DNA of 64,000 bases from Gracilibacillus halophilus YIM-C55.5 (GTDB lineage: Bacteria; Bacillota; Bacilli; Bacillales; Amphibacillaceae): assembly GCF_000359605.1 (NCBI RefSeq), contig NZ_APML01000019.1, positions 186,001 to 250,000 on the forward strand. Direction: 5' to 3'. Position 1 is the stretch's first letter. Each line of letters opens with the position of its first letter. Made by a program: the position numbers and the translations under genes. The notes beneath the pieces are model-generated. The model was not told where the DNA came from. It was given only the letters and a program-made list of their open reading frames with translations, and did not search any database. Positions 49,501 through 58,316 of the stretch are shown piece by piece.

Positions 49501-49968
49501 TTATAGATTCGATTGATCTGGCTTTAATTCAATGACGTCACGGTCCAACTCTACTTTTTCAACATGTACATTTGCTTCTGCAAAAAGTTCCAATGCATAC
49601 GGATGATTTTTGTAATCTGTCGCATAATAAACCGTTTGAATACCACTTTGAATGATTGCTTTACAACAATTTAAACAAGGAAAATGAGTTACATATATTT
49701 CAGCCCCCTCAGTTGACGCCCCAAATTTCGCACATTGTAACATTGCATTCATTTCAGCATGAACGGTACGTACACAATGACCGTCAATCACATAGCAACC
49801 TTCATCAATACAATGCACACTACCTGAGACGCTTCCGTTATATCCACCAGCGATTATTCGCTTATCGCGTACAATCGTTGCGCCTACCATCAGTCGCGTA
49901 CACGTGCTACGTAATGCTAACAAGTGACTTTGCGCCATAAAATATTGATGCCATGAAATTCGCTCCAT
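49501..49968 (-). CDS. comEB: dCMP deaminase-like protein ComEB
   Basis: 155 residues with the zinc deaminase motif HAEMNAMLQC (about 70-79) and PCLNCCKAI. Probably deaminates dCMP to dUMP; its role in competence is not established although it sits in the comE operon. The start at 49968 gives MERISWHQYFMAQSHLLALRS, the family N-terminus; an upstream GTG is rejected. Confidence 0.96.
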   Translation of the reverse strand: MERISWHQYFMAQSHLLALRSTCTRLMVGATIVRDKRIIAGGYNGSVSGSVHCIDEGCYVIDGHCVRTVHAEMNAMLQCAKFGASTEGAEIYVTHFPCLNCCKAIIQSGIQTVYYATDYKNHPYALELFAEANVHVEKVELDRDVIELKPDQSNL

Positions 49969-50050
49969 TTTTTTCTCCACCCTTTCTTTCTACAACTTTC
50001 GTCATATTACTTAAAGTGTACCGATTCACATAAATAGCGTCAATCATTCA

Positions 50051-50632
50051 TTACGGAACTTGAACTTGCTCTTTTAATTGTTCAACTGTCTTGTCACCAA
50101 TCCCTGTGACCTTCGTTAATTCACTGGCATCTTTAAACGGGCCATTGGATTCTCGGTATTCAATAATAGCATTGGCTTTCACTTCGCCAACTCCTGGTAG
50201 CTCCTTCAATTCTTCAATTGATGCTTGGTTAATCCGTATCTTATCAGCTTGTCTGATTGAACCATTCGTTCCTTGCTCTGCCTCACTAGAATATACAATA
50301 ATCACCATTTCGTCATAAACGCGCTCAGCTAAATTAATGGACGTTTGATCTGCCTCTTCTGTAAAACCACCAGCAAGATCAACCACATCTTTCACGCGTT
50401 GTTCAGCATTCATTTCAAAAACTCCTGGTTGTTTTACTTCACCTTTTATATCAACCATCACTTCAGTTGAGCCCGTATCTTCCTCACTTGAAACTTCTTC
50501 AGTATCTGTATCTTCAACGACAAACATATCATCACTGGATGTCTGTTGTTCTTGCGCTGGATCAACGATAATCCATAAGACAAGCACTATACCAATTACG
50601 AACACATACCAATATTGTTTAAACATATACAC
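50051..50632 (-). CDS. comEA: Competence DNA receptor ComEA
   Basis: 193 residues: N-terminal membrane anchor (YWYVFVIGIVLVLWIIV), an acidic Thr/Glu/Ser linker, a SLBB-like region (VDIKGEVKQPGVFEMNAEQRVKDVV), and C-terminal helix-hairpin-helix motifs (RINQASIEELKELPGVGEVKANAIIEYR, LTKVTGIGDKTVEQL) that bind DNA. The start is GTG 50632 (eight bases after GGAG) or ATG 50626. Confidence 0.95.
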   Translation of the reverse strand: MYMFKQYWYVFVIGIVLVLWIIVDPAQEQQTSSDDMFVVEDTDTEEVSSEEDTGSTEVMVDIKGEVKQPGVFEMNAEQRVKDVVDLAGGFTEEADQTSINLAERVYDEMVIIVYSSEAEQGTNGSIRQADKIRINQASIEELKELPGVGEVKANAIIEYRESNGPFKDASELTKVTGIGDKTVEQLKEQVQVP

Positions 50633-50712
50633 CTTTACCACTCCTTTTATCATAGATCTTAGAAACGAGACATATAATAATGTGATAGAAAACGATACAG
50701 GAGGCGAGTAGC

Positions 50713-51549
50713 ATGAAATGGGGAATAATTGGGACTGGAAATATGGGTGAAGTGATTACCCATGCCTTTATCCAATCAAATGTTATTGACGAAGCCGACC
50801 TATTCATAACCAATCGTACGTTAGCGAAAGCACAAAAATTACAAACACAATATCCCAGGATACAGGTTGTAGAAAGCACATTTGATGTGATACAAAAAGT
50901 GGATACCATTTTTCTTTGCGTAAAACCTCGTGATATGGTCAATGTACTGCATGAAGCAAAAACAATTCTCAAAGATCATCAATTATTAGTCTCGATTACG
51001 AGTGGAATTTCTGTGGACCAATTGGAACAACTCGTCAATTGCCGAGTGGCGCGAATGGTTCCGAGTATAACCAATCGAGCACTAGGTGGCGTGTCTTTAA
51101 TTACTTTTGGCAGTCGCATGAATAAAAAAGAACAAGATACATTCATCCATCAGTGCAGCCAATTTTCAGAACCGTTCGTCATTGATGAAAATATCATTCG
51201 AATTTCTTCTGACATGGTATCGTGTGGACCCGCTTTCTTCTCCTACTTAGCAGAAAGATATATACATGATGCGCAAAATCAAACATCGATTTCACAAGAA
51301 CACGCAACCTTATTAATGGAAAAAATGTTTATAGGTTTTGGAAAGTTATTAGAACAGAAACACTTCACATTAGATGAACTGATTGAAAAAGTATGTGTAA
51401 CAGGCGGGATTACTGGTGTCGGCATTGAAGCATTAGAAGAGAGAACAGATGACCTATTTCAGCATTTAATTCAAGCAACGCATGGTAAGTTTTATGAGGA
51501 AAAAAACAAAGTACAAACAACGATTAATTCACATACACCTCTATTCTAA
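50713..51549 (+). CDS. comER: ComER, pyrroline-5-carboxylate reductase-like protein
   Basis: 278 residues with an N-terminal Rossmann site WGIIGTGNMGEVI and the ProC-like C-terminal domain (GPAFFSYLAERYIHDA). Divergent from the comEA operon as in B. subtilis, where comER affects sporulation and biofilm signalling; a biochemical activity is not established. Strong AGGAGG site. Confidence 0.92.
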   Translation: MKWGIIGTGNMGEVITHAFIQSNVIDEADLFITNRTLAKAQKLQTQYPRIQVVESTFDVIQKVDTIFLCVKPRDMVNVLHEAKTILKDHQLLVSITSGISVDQLEQLVNCRVARMVPSITNRALGGVSLITFGSRMNKKEQDTFIHQCSQFSEPFVIDENIIRISSDMVSCGPAFFSYLAERYIHDAQNQTSISQEHATLLMEKMFIGFGKLLEQKHFTLDELIEKVCVTGGITGVGIEALEERTDDLFQHLIQATHGKFYEEKNKVQTTINSHTPLF

Positions 51550-51556
51550 TTAATTT

Positions 51557-51588
51557 GTACCCACATCATGATCTCGTGATGTGGGTAC
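51557..51588 (+). terminator. Terminator of comER
   Basis: GTACCCACATCA tgatctcg TGATGTGGGTAC is a 12-bp perfect stem. The following ATTGTTG is only moderately T-rich. Confidence 0.7.
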
Positions 51589-51589
51589 A

Positions 51590-51887
51590 TTGTTGAAAAT
51601 ATTTTGGTCATTAACGATGTGATTCAGTTTTAGTGAAGATATCCGCTGGGCTTCCTGTCTATTCGATATAATAGTTCGGAAATAATAGGGTAATTATTGC
51701 CCGGGAAAGCGCAAAAATCGACGCTAATCTTCCAAAACAGAGGGCCATCCAGGCAAAAAATAACCCAAAATCGCATCATTTCTGCAAACATTTGTCGAAA
51801 AAGACAACGAGTTTCGGAAGTAGTATGGATATTTCCAAAGTACTTACTACTTAGTATTTTACACCGAAAACATTATTTGTCAACGAT
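51590..51887. other. Non-coding spacer, possible dispersed repeat
   Basis: About 300 bases at the 3' end of the ten-gene operon and after comER, with no open frame with a ribosome site. It contains GGGTAATTATTGCCC (an imperfect palindrome), GGGTTATTTTTTGCC on the other strand, a GC-richer core and one Spo0A-box-like TGTCGAA (51793-51799). I see no convincing terminator for the operon. It looks like a mobile intergenic element, but no second copy is in the window. Confidence 0.3.
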
Positions 51888-52718
51888 TTAAAGAACGGGT
51901 GAATTGTAACTTGAAATATCAGCTTCTCCATCATTGACTTGTAATAAGACCATCGTTATATCATCTTTTTGCTGTATATTTCCCGTAAAAGAAGTTAAGG
52001 CCTGAGTGACTGCTTCTTGAACGTCATTCACGGATTCATGACAATGATCGATTAGGACTTGTCTAAGCCGGTCAATTCGGAACATGTCACCTTCTTCGTC
52101 CTGCGCTTCGGTTATACCATCAGTGTAAAAGAACAACAAATCATGTTCTTCTAAAGTGACCGAACCATCGTGATATGTCGCATCTTCTAATCCGCCAATC
52201 ATAACTCCTTTATTTGTTGGCAACTCGCGAATGGTTTGATCCGCTTGAACTAAAATCGGCAAATCATGCCCCGCACTTGCATATGTTAATTCCTTTGTAT
52301 TTGGGCACCAATCGACACAGATGACAGTAACGAACGAGCCTAATGTTCTTAAATCATTATACATCGCATGATTCATCGCTGTTAATGTTTCCGCAGGTCC
52401 TTTTGTTGTTTCCGCTGCACTTCGAAAAGCCCCTCTTGTTAAGATCATCAACATAGCAGCTGGAATACCTTTCCCCATCACATCACCAAGAATAATACGC
52501 ACCTTACCATTCGGTAATAAATAGAAATCATAATAATCTCCCCCAATCAGACGAGCAGGGATGGAGACACCCGTGACACTTCCATTCTCAATATCGGGTT
52601 CATTCCCATTTAGTAGTCGCATTTGAATCGTTCGAGCAAGTTTAATTTCTCTTTCCAATGTTTTGTTTTTCGCCTCGTTTGAAGTATCCTCGTCAAATCT
52701 CATATTTCTATGAAACAT
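51888..52718 (-). CDS. PP2C-type (SpoIIE/RsbU) serine phosphatase
   Basis: 276 residues. After a short helical linker (TLEREIKLARTIQMRLL, about 20-36) comes a PPM phosphatase domain with metal-site motifs GGDYYDF (Asp61), GDVMGKG (Asp79), FYTDGITEA and QKDDITMVLL. It lacks the N-terminal domain of RsbU and any membrane part. The family dephosphorylates STAS-domain antagonists; the gene before it encodes one, and an RsbW-like kinase is in the same operon. Last gene of the c-di-GMP-riboswitch operon. Target inferred from context. Confidence 0.88.
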   Translation of the reverse strand: MFHRNMRFDEDTSNEAKNKTLEREIKLARTIQMRLLNGNEPDIENGSVTGVSIPARLIGGDYYDFYLLPNGKVRIILGDVMGKGIPAAMLMILTRGAFRSAAETTKGPAETLTAMNHAMYNDLRTLGSFVTVICVDWCPNTKELTYASAGHDLPILVQADQTIRELPTNKGVMIGGLEDATYHDGSVTLEEHDLLFFYTDGITEAQDEEGDMFRIDRLRQVLIDHCHESVNDVQEAVTQALTSFTGNIQQKDDITMVLLQVNDGEADISSYNSPVL

Positions 52719-52730
52719 TTTATCACCAAC

Positions 52731-53045
52731 CTATTGAAGTGAATCCAAAATTTGAAAAACGCCTATGGTTTCGAATAAATCTTGCATATCATCGTTTATT
52801 CCTTCGAGTTCGACTTTAAACTGTTTATCATTGGCTTCATGCACTAAATTAATAATCGCACCAATACCAGTTGAATCAATAAATTCTAAACTTTCAAAAT
52901 TTATAGTGACATTATTCACACCATGATGAAGTGCTTCTATTTCTTCATTAAATGGATCCATCGTAGAGTAATCTAATACGCCACTAACATAAATGGTGCA
53001 TTGATCCCCATCATGTTTTTTCTCCACTGTCAATGTATCATACAT
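52731..53045 (-). CDS. STAS-domain anti-sigma-factor-antagonist-like protein
   Basis: 104 residues (ATG 53045; a GTG three codons upstream is possible). Single STAS domain of the RsbV/SpoIIAA class; the phosphorylation motif FIDSTGIGAI is intact (Ser in DSTG, about residue 58). It should be phosphorylated by an RsbW-like kinase and reactivated by the PP2C encoded next. The HAMP-protein gene ends nine bases upstream. No sigma-factor gene is present, so the output may be an enzyme or a distant sigma factor. Confidence 0.88.
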   Translation of the reverse strand: MYDTLTVEKKHDGDQCTIYVSGVLDYSTMDPFNEEIEALHHGVNNVTINFESLEFIDSTGIGAIINLVHEANDKQFKVELEGINDDMQDLFETIGVFQILDSLQ

Positions 53046-53054
53046 TCCATTCAC

Positions 53055-54650
53055 CTATCCTTTGTCATCATCATTTGTCGTAGAACTTAAGGTAAATTGT
53101 TCTAAGTTTTTTAACAATTTTTTAGAAATATCGGATAAAGATTCCGATTGTGTTTGTAACGATTCTAAAAGGTCAGACAAAGTAACTGTCATTTCAGTTG
53201 TGTAATTCGAACTCTTACGAATCAATGTTTGAATGCGATTGAGTTTATCGAACACTTCTTGTTCATCAAAACCTCCTTCCTGTAAATATCGTTTCAATTG
53301 ATCCGTTAATTCCTCTACTTCGTCAACATGTTCTCTCGTTTCAGTTGTTGTTTCCATCGACAACATATAAATTTTATCTACAGAGTCATTCGCTTCGGAT
53401 TCGAGTAAATTCGCTTGTTTTTCAGTTTCAACAGCTTGATTGCTTGTTTCGGATAATACATGACTCATTTGATCGGCCAGCTGATTCGTACTTTCTGATA
53501 AACTCTTCAATTCACCCTTATCTTGCACATGGCTACGTGCTGTAAAATCTCCTTTTTCCATATGTGAGATTTGATAGATAATTTTTTGAATATTTTTATA
53601 GATACGATTAAAAAAGCGAGCAGTCATTAAAAATAATACAATCAACGAAATCACGCCGATAGCGATTAACAAATAAGCGTAATTGATAAAAGATTTACTC
53701 ATTTCATCGTAGTCCATGGCGATATAAATGACTTTGTCGTTCTTAGTTGGAATAAATAGCTTATAATATTTCCCTTGATCCGTATTTTCTAATTTGGTCA
53801 CTTTTTTGGGGTCCTCTATCATGCTAATCACAGTCTGTTCATTTATATCCAATTCATAATGACCATGAACGACCTTTTCTAATGGTGGATACAATTCTTT
53901 AGCTAAACTTGGATCTTTAAACACTCTAGGATCTAACACAGCAATCTCTTCAGCATACTCATGCTCTTTTAACATTTTATCAATCCAAGAATCAGGCCCA
54001 ACTGAATTGGTAAATTGATAGACTTCATCCGCCTCAATAAAGGTGCTTATAATATAATTTGTATTCGGCTGATGATAATAAGCATACTTAAAAAATTGTG
54101 GGTCTGATCGCGAGCCAGATTGAGCTGTATACAAAATAATGATGTTTTCATTCACATAACTGGTTAAATTAGGATTATTTGTCGGATCTTGATTGCTCAT
54201 TAAATTCTCTAACGCTTGATTTCCGGCTTCATTAACACCAGCAAATGTGAAACCTATTTCCTCCTCGCTCGTTGACTTCACAACAGACAAATTCTCATTT
54301 TCATCTCTAGCAAATATATCAATGCCTGCTAAAGATAATTGATCTGCTAAATCGTTTAAATCACGCTTTGTAATTTCTTGTAATTGATTAGGCATTTGGT
54401 CACTTACACGTTTTGTGACGCTTTCCAACTTATAATCAATTTGTTTTTCGATGGCATTTGAAGCCATGTTCGTCTCCGTAATACCTTGTTCGATACTTTG
54501 AGCAATCGTTTCTGTCTCTCTTTCGACATTACGATCTAATTGATTGAAGGTATAAATAAATTGCAGAATGCCTGATATAACGAGAATCAGGACAAAAATA
54601 ATCGAAATTCTAATATTAAACTGTCTTTTTAATGTTAATTTTTTCCCCAT
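53055..54650 (-). CDS. Two-TM HAMP receptor without a recognisable output domain
   Basis: 531 residues: TM1 about 14-34, an extracytoplasmic sensor of about 290 residues (Cache-like by length and position), TM2 about 325-345, HAMP about 346-398, then a polar coiled coil to the end. The conserved hairpin tip of methyl-accepting chemotaxis receptors is not present, nor is a kinase, GGDEF or phosphatase domain. It probably signals to the STAS/PP2C pair encoded immediately downstream. The start has AAAGGAG ten bases upstream. The ligand is unknown. Confidence 0.75.
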   Translation of the reverse strand: MGKKLTLKRQFNIRISIIFVLILVISGILQFIYTFNQLDRNVERETETIAQSIEQGITETNMASNAIEKQIDYKLESVTKRVSDQMPNQLQEITKRDLNDLADQLSLAGIDIFARDENENLSVVKSTSEEEIGFTFAGVNEAGNQALENLMSNQDPTNNPNLTSYVNENIIILYTAQSGSRSDPQFFKYAYYHQPNTNYIISTFIEADEVYQFTNSVGPDSWIDKMLKEHEYAEEIAVLDPRVFKDPSLAKELYPPLEKVVHGHYELDINEQTVISMIEDPKKVTKLENTDQGKYYKLFIPTKNDKVIYIAMDYDEMSKSFINYAYLLIAIGVISLIVLFLMTARFFNRIYKNIQKIIYQISHMEKGDFTARSHVQDKGELKSLSESTNQLADQMSHVLSETSNQAVETEKQANLLESEANDSVDKIYMLSMETTTETREHVDEVEELTDQLKRYLQEGGFDEQEVFDKLNRIQTLIRKSSNYTTEMTVTLSDLLESLQTQSESLSDISKKLLKNLEQFTLSSTTNDDDKG

Positions 54651-54676
54651 AGTATAATTTCTCCTTTGTTTATCCT

Positions 54677-56110
54677 TTACACCATTTGTTTCAGACGAAG
54701 TTTATCAACTTTTCCTTGTGAAATGGGGATTTCATATACTTGAATCACTTGATCTGGAACTTTATATTGAGCAATGAATCGTGCACAATAACTAGCTAGT
54801 TCCTTTTGTTCAATAGTATTATTTACGACAACAAAGGCTACAATCTCCTCACCCAACACCTGATGTTCGATGCCAAGTACCACAGCTTGTTCAACAGATT
54901 CATGAGATAACAGGACTTCCTCAACTTCTGATGGGATTACTTGCTGTCCACCTTTTTTAATCATATCTTTTTTTCGCCCGACAATTTCAACCTTTCTCGC
55001 ACCTTTTTCATGAACAAAATCACCGGTATACACCCATCCATTCGAATCAATGATGTCATCAGTTAATGATGGATTATTGTAATAATGTGAAAACTGTCCT
55101 GGTGACTTCACTACCAATTCCCCATCTTTTACCTTGTAGTCAATATCTTTGTAAACAGTAAACACTAGTTCTTCACTAATTTCACACAACATCACACCAC
55201 CCGTTTCAGAACTGCCATACATGGTAATTAACTGACAATCTTTATGTAGATATACTTCATCCCTGTATGATGATGTTACTTTTTCACCTGTTAATCCGAC
55301 GAGTTCAAGATGATCTAAAACGTCTTTGTTCAATGATTGTGCAATATGATTAATTGCTTTAAAAATCGACGGTGTACTCATCACTTTATTACAATGGTTT
55401 CGTTCCATTAATTGGACAATGGCTGAATAGTCAAAACTCTCGGGAAATGATACAGTTGAACCATTGTAAACACCTGTTAATAATGCAGCAACACCAAAAT
55501 ACGACGTAGGGGGCGCATTTAAAAATAATTGATCGCTCGGTTTCATTTGATAAAAATCTGTTAATACTTCAAAACTAAAGTCAAATGCCTCATCTTTGAT
55601 CACTATTCCTTTGGGCACCCCTGTGCTCCCAGATGTAAAACAAATAAAGGCCATATCTTCTTCTTCAACTGCTTTTTTCTTTAAGCCATAACAGAAATTT
55701 TCCCAGTTATTTTGCTCGTCTAGTACAAACACTTCAGTAATCTCATTACTGTGACGTGCCCATTCATGACATACTTCGTCGAATGAAAAATCATTATACG
55801 TTTTGATTGTAAAAATAATATGTGGATTCGCATGTTCAAGTACAGTGGTTAGATCAGATGTTCGAAATTGCCAACTAAGTGGTACGACAATAGCGCCAAG
55901 TTTGTTAATCGCTAGAACCAATGATAAATAATCAGTGATTTTGGGCAACAACACCCCAATACGCATACCTTTGGTTACTTTTTCGCTAAGAATATCTTCA
56001 TAATATCTTACATTCTCTTTTAAATCACCTGCACGGAATTCTCTTTGAAAAGTTGATAGAACAATATGATTTGAGTCATGATTAAATAATTTATCAACAA
56101 TTACACTCAT
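54677..56110 (-). CDS. Adenylate-forming acyl/aryl ligase
   Basis: 477-residue ANL-superfamily enzyme that activates a carboxylate as an AMP ester and can load it on CoA or a carrier protein. Motifs: P-loop FTSGSTGVPKG (158-168), YGSSETGG (298-305), YTGD (361-364), GRKKDMIKKGG (378-388), and catalytic Lys in ISQGKVDK (Lys467). The adjacent ACP gene, whose stop codon directly precedes this ATG, suggests ACP loading. Substrate cannot be read; it is shorter than fatty-acyl-CoA ligases and resembles amino- or aryl-acid activating enzymes as much as fatty ones. Confidence 0.88.
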   Translation of the reverse strand: MSVIVDKLFNHDSNHIVLSTFQREFRAGDLKENVRYYEDILSEKVTKGMRIGVLLPKITDYLSLVLAINKLGAIVVPLSWQFRTSDLTTVLEHANPHIIFTIKTYNDFSFDEVCHEWARHSNEITEVFVLDEQNNWENFCYGLKKKAVEEEDMAFICFTSGSTGVPKGIVIKDEAFDFSFEVLTDFYQMKPSDQLFLNAPPTSYFGVAALLTGVYNGSTVSFPESFDYSAIVQLMERNHCNKVMSTPSIFKAINHIAQSLNKDVLDHLELVGLTGEKVTSSYRDEVYLHKDCQLITMYGSSETGGVMLCEISEELVFTVYKDIDYKVKDGELVVKSPGQFSHYYNNPSLTDDIIDSNGWVYTGDFVHEKGARKVEIVGRKKDMIKKGGQQVIPSEVEEVLLSHESVEQAVVLGIEHQVLGEEIVAFVVVNNTIEQKELASYCARFIAQYKVPDQVIQVYEIPISQGKVDKLRLKQMV

Positions 56111-56344
56111 CTATTGTTCCTCCTTTTGAAGTATTTGATAGACATGTCCAACAGTATCTAAGCTTTCTGCTTGCACAAAATGATCAAACGATCCATTAGT
56201 CTGTTCTGCCAATTGCATGATAATATTGACCATATGGAGTGAATCGATGCCTAAGTCATTACGAAAATGTGTATCTGTTTTCAACTGATTAACGGGAACA
56301 TTTGTTATATTCGATAGCATATGAATATAATTAGACCAATCCAT
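56111..56344 (-). CDS. Acyl/peptidyl carrier protein
   Basis: 77 residues, four-helix carrier protein with phosphopantetheine site GIDSLHM (Ser35) and acidic charge. It is not the housekeeping AcpP: the sequence around the site and the trailing QTNGSFDHFVQAESLDTV are those of a pathway-specific carrier. Between the hydrolase and ligase genes with spacings of four and zero bases. No phosphopantetheinyl transferase lies in the window. Confidence 0.9.
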   Translation of the reverse strand: MDWSNYIHMLSNITNVPVNQLKTDTHFRNDLGIDSLHMVNIIMQLAEQTNGSFDHFVQAESLDTVGHVYQILQKEEQ

Positions 56345-56348
56345 TTCC

Positions 56349-57383
56349 TCACCTACTTTTCCACCATTTTACTGCACGTTCTCTCACATCTAATAATGAA
56401 AAATTACAACAATGACCTTCCTCAGGATATTCGATGATTTGCTTTCCTTTCGGCAATAACTGATAGAGGTTATATAGCTCCTCATCATTAACCATCACAT
56501 CTTGATTTCCATGAACAAGCATAATCGGTTTATTCACTTGATTCACTTGCACATCGGGCATAAACGAATCTTTTGGATCAATGAAATAAGTCATCCGTTC
56601 GACAAAATAATCGGGCATTTGACCATGCCTCGAGATAGCCGGACTTACTGCAACCGCCTTTTCGACCTTCGGATGACGACTTGCTTTGATCGACCAAACC
56701 GCTCCAGAGCTCGTTCCAAATAAATAGATAGATAAATGACTGAATTTCTGTCCTGCGTCATCAATGACTGCATCTACATAAGTTTGCCAGCGTTTCGTTG
56801 TCGCAAGTACCCCTTCAAGCGTATAACTCTCTCCTTGTCCTGGACCATCAACATTATATACAACAAACCCTAAATCAAAGAAATGGTCCTCATAAGTAAA
56901 TAGTTCTTCCTTTGTCGAGTCAATCGGATTGACCATGATGACCACTCCTTGAGGCTGATGAGGAACGCGTATACGTCCTGGATAATACGTATCATCCGCT
57001 GCTACACGACAATGTTGGACAGGGTAATCCAGTAATTGATCAGCCTTATGGAACATATTGAGAGACTTTTGATACCAAAAGCGCTTATTGTGATCATTAT
57101 CTGGAAAAATCCAATGAGCTAAATTATAGTATAACCCTGCACGTTGATAATGCTGACGAGTGAACGCTAGTTTTTCTGTTTCGATGGCTTGACTGATCTG
57201 TTGTTCCGCTTGAGATGAAAAGAAATGAACCCAATCTTCTACGTTTTTCACTGCATGGGTGACATTTTGTACGACTGATGATTCAACACCATGCGCACGC
57301 CAACGATCCCAAAATCCAGGAAATAAAAGAGCTGTCATTACCGTTTTTTGAATCGTTTTGTCCTGATTGACAGTCTGTTTCAT
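56349..57383 (-). CDS. Alpha/beta hydrolase with helical N-terminal domain (FrsA/DUF1100-like)
   Basis: 344 residues. An all-helical N-terminal region (about 1-125) precedes an alpha/beta hydrolase core with nucleophile elbow GTSSG (Ser225), acid Asp295 in HGNQD and His324 in EEGHCC. This architecture is seen in FrsA-like esterases, in 2,6-dihydroxypseudooxynicotine hydrolase and in the polyketide-shortening Ayg1p, enzymes that cut C-O or C-C bonds. Here it may release or trim a carrier-bound acyl chain. Its ATG overlaps the preceding stop (ATGA). Confidence 0.78.
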   Translation of the reverse strand: MKQTVNQDKTIQKTVMTALLFPGFWDRWRAHGVESSVVQNVTHAVKNVEDWVHFFSSQAEQQISQAIETEKLAFTRQHYQRAGLYYNLAHWIFPDNDHNKRFWYQKSLNMFHKADQLLDYPVQHCRVAADDTYYPGRIRVPHQPQGVVIMVNPIDSTKEELFTYEDHFFDLGFVVYNVDGPGQGESYTLEGVLATTKRWQTYVDAVIDDAGQKFSHLSIYLFGTSSGAVWSIKASRHPKVEKAVAVSPAISRHGQMPDYFVERMTYFIDPKDSFMPDVQVNQVNKPIMLVHGNQDVMVNDEELYNLYQLLPKGKQIIEYPEEGHCCNFSLLDVRERAVKWWKSR

Positions 57384-58300
57384 GATTCTTCCGCCTTTCC
57401 ATCTAAAATTAAAACAATTGTAGATCCACGGGAAGAGGTTTGTAACTGCACTTGTTCAGCCATTTTCATCATTAAGGTGAATCCTTGTCCTAATGATTCT
57501 TTCGTTGAAAATCCTGTCATCAACGTAGTTCTCGGTAAATTACGTAAAGAAAATCCCGGTCCTTGATCCTCGATTAATACGCGGAATTGATCATTTTTCT
57601 TATAAATAAACATTTTGCCTACATTGGCGTGTTTCACAACATTTGTGATCGCTTCTGAGATAATTAAGTTATAACTCATAATTTGTGAGCTTTTCGTCAA
57701 ATGTTTTTCAAATATGTCTTTCGCTAGATTACGCACGTAAGAAATATCTTGTCGACTTTGAATATCTGTCTCGATCAGTAGCTCACCTTCATTCTTATAT
57801 TGCGCTACAGTTTCTGTGTCGATTAATAAAAATCCTCCCTGTGTGACAGAATAAATGACGTCTCGATATACTTCCCATTCCTTATCAAGTGCGCTCGTTG
57901 TTTGATGAAATGGACGGTCTTCATACAAGTCATTAAGTGCTTGGATAAAAGCTGTTTTAATATGTGCATCTAATGTTAATGCTTTTACTTCTTCTTCGAT
58001 CACTTTGTTTTCCTCTATCCATTGAATGCCCAGATTCGCTAAACGATACATCCTGCGAGTATCTTCATCTTCAATGGCTTGAATCGATGAATAGGTAAAC
58101 GTCTGATAAAACATTTGATCACGTTGTGCCTGATCGATTTCCATGTGCTCAGCCAACCGATAGACAATCCAGCCAAGCGTACTTTTATGCTTCATATCTC
58201 GAAAATCTTTCACCTTAACGGATGGGAGACCTTGATCATTTTCTTTTTGCTCAGGAAATTGTTGTTTTCGATGAAGCCATTTAGACAGAAAATTCTTCAT
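57380..58300 (-). CDS. RsbW-like HATPase with a novel N-terminal domain
   Basis: 306 residues (ATG 58300, nine bases after AAAGGA; the GTG at 58330 has no ribosome site). Residues about 185-300 are a GHKL ATPase of the anti-sigma kinase class: N box ISEAITNVVKHA (Glu216, Asn220), G1 DQGPGF (about 245-250), G2 GFSTKESLGQGF (263-274). No phospho-acceptor His or DHp domain is present. The first 180 residues are helical and unrecognised. Probably the kinase for the STAS protein encoded four genes downstream. Confidence 0.8.
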   Translation of the reverse strand: MKNFLSKWLHRKQQFPEQKENDQGLPSVKVKDFRDMKHKSTLGWIVYRLAEHMEIDQAQRDQMFYQTFTYSSIQAIEDEDTRRMYRLANLGIQWIEENKVIEEEVKALTLDAHIKTAFIQALNDLYEDRPFHQTTSALDKEWEVYRDVIYSVTQGGFLLIDTETVAQYKNEGELLIETDIQSRQDISYVRNLAKDIFEKHLTKSSQIMSYNLIISEAITNVVKHANVGKMFIYKKNDQFRVLIEDQGPGFSLRNLPRTTLMTGFSTKESLGQGFTLMMKMAEQVQLQTSSRGSTIVLILDGKAEES

Positions 58301-58316
58301 TTTTACTAATCCTTTT

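Noticed and set aside
53055-54650. Classical chemotaxis receptor
   Set aside because: TM-sensor-TM-HAMP is present, but the conserved methyl-accepting hairpin tip is absent and the tail is too short and divergent.
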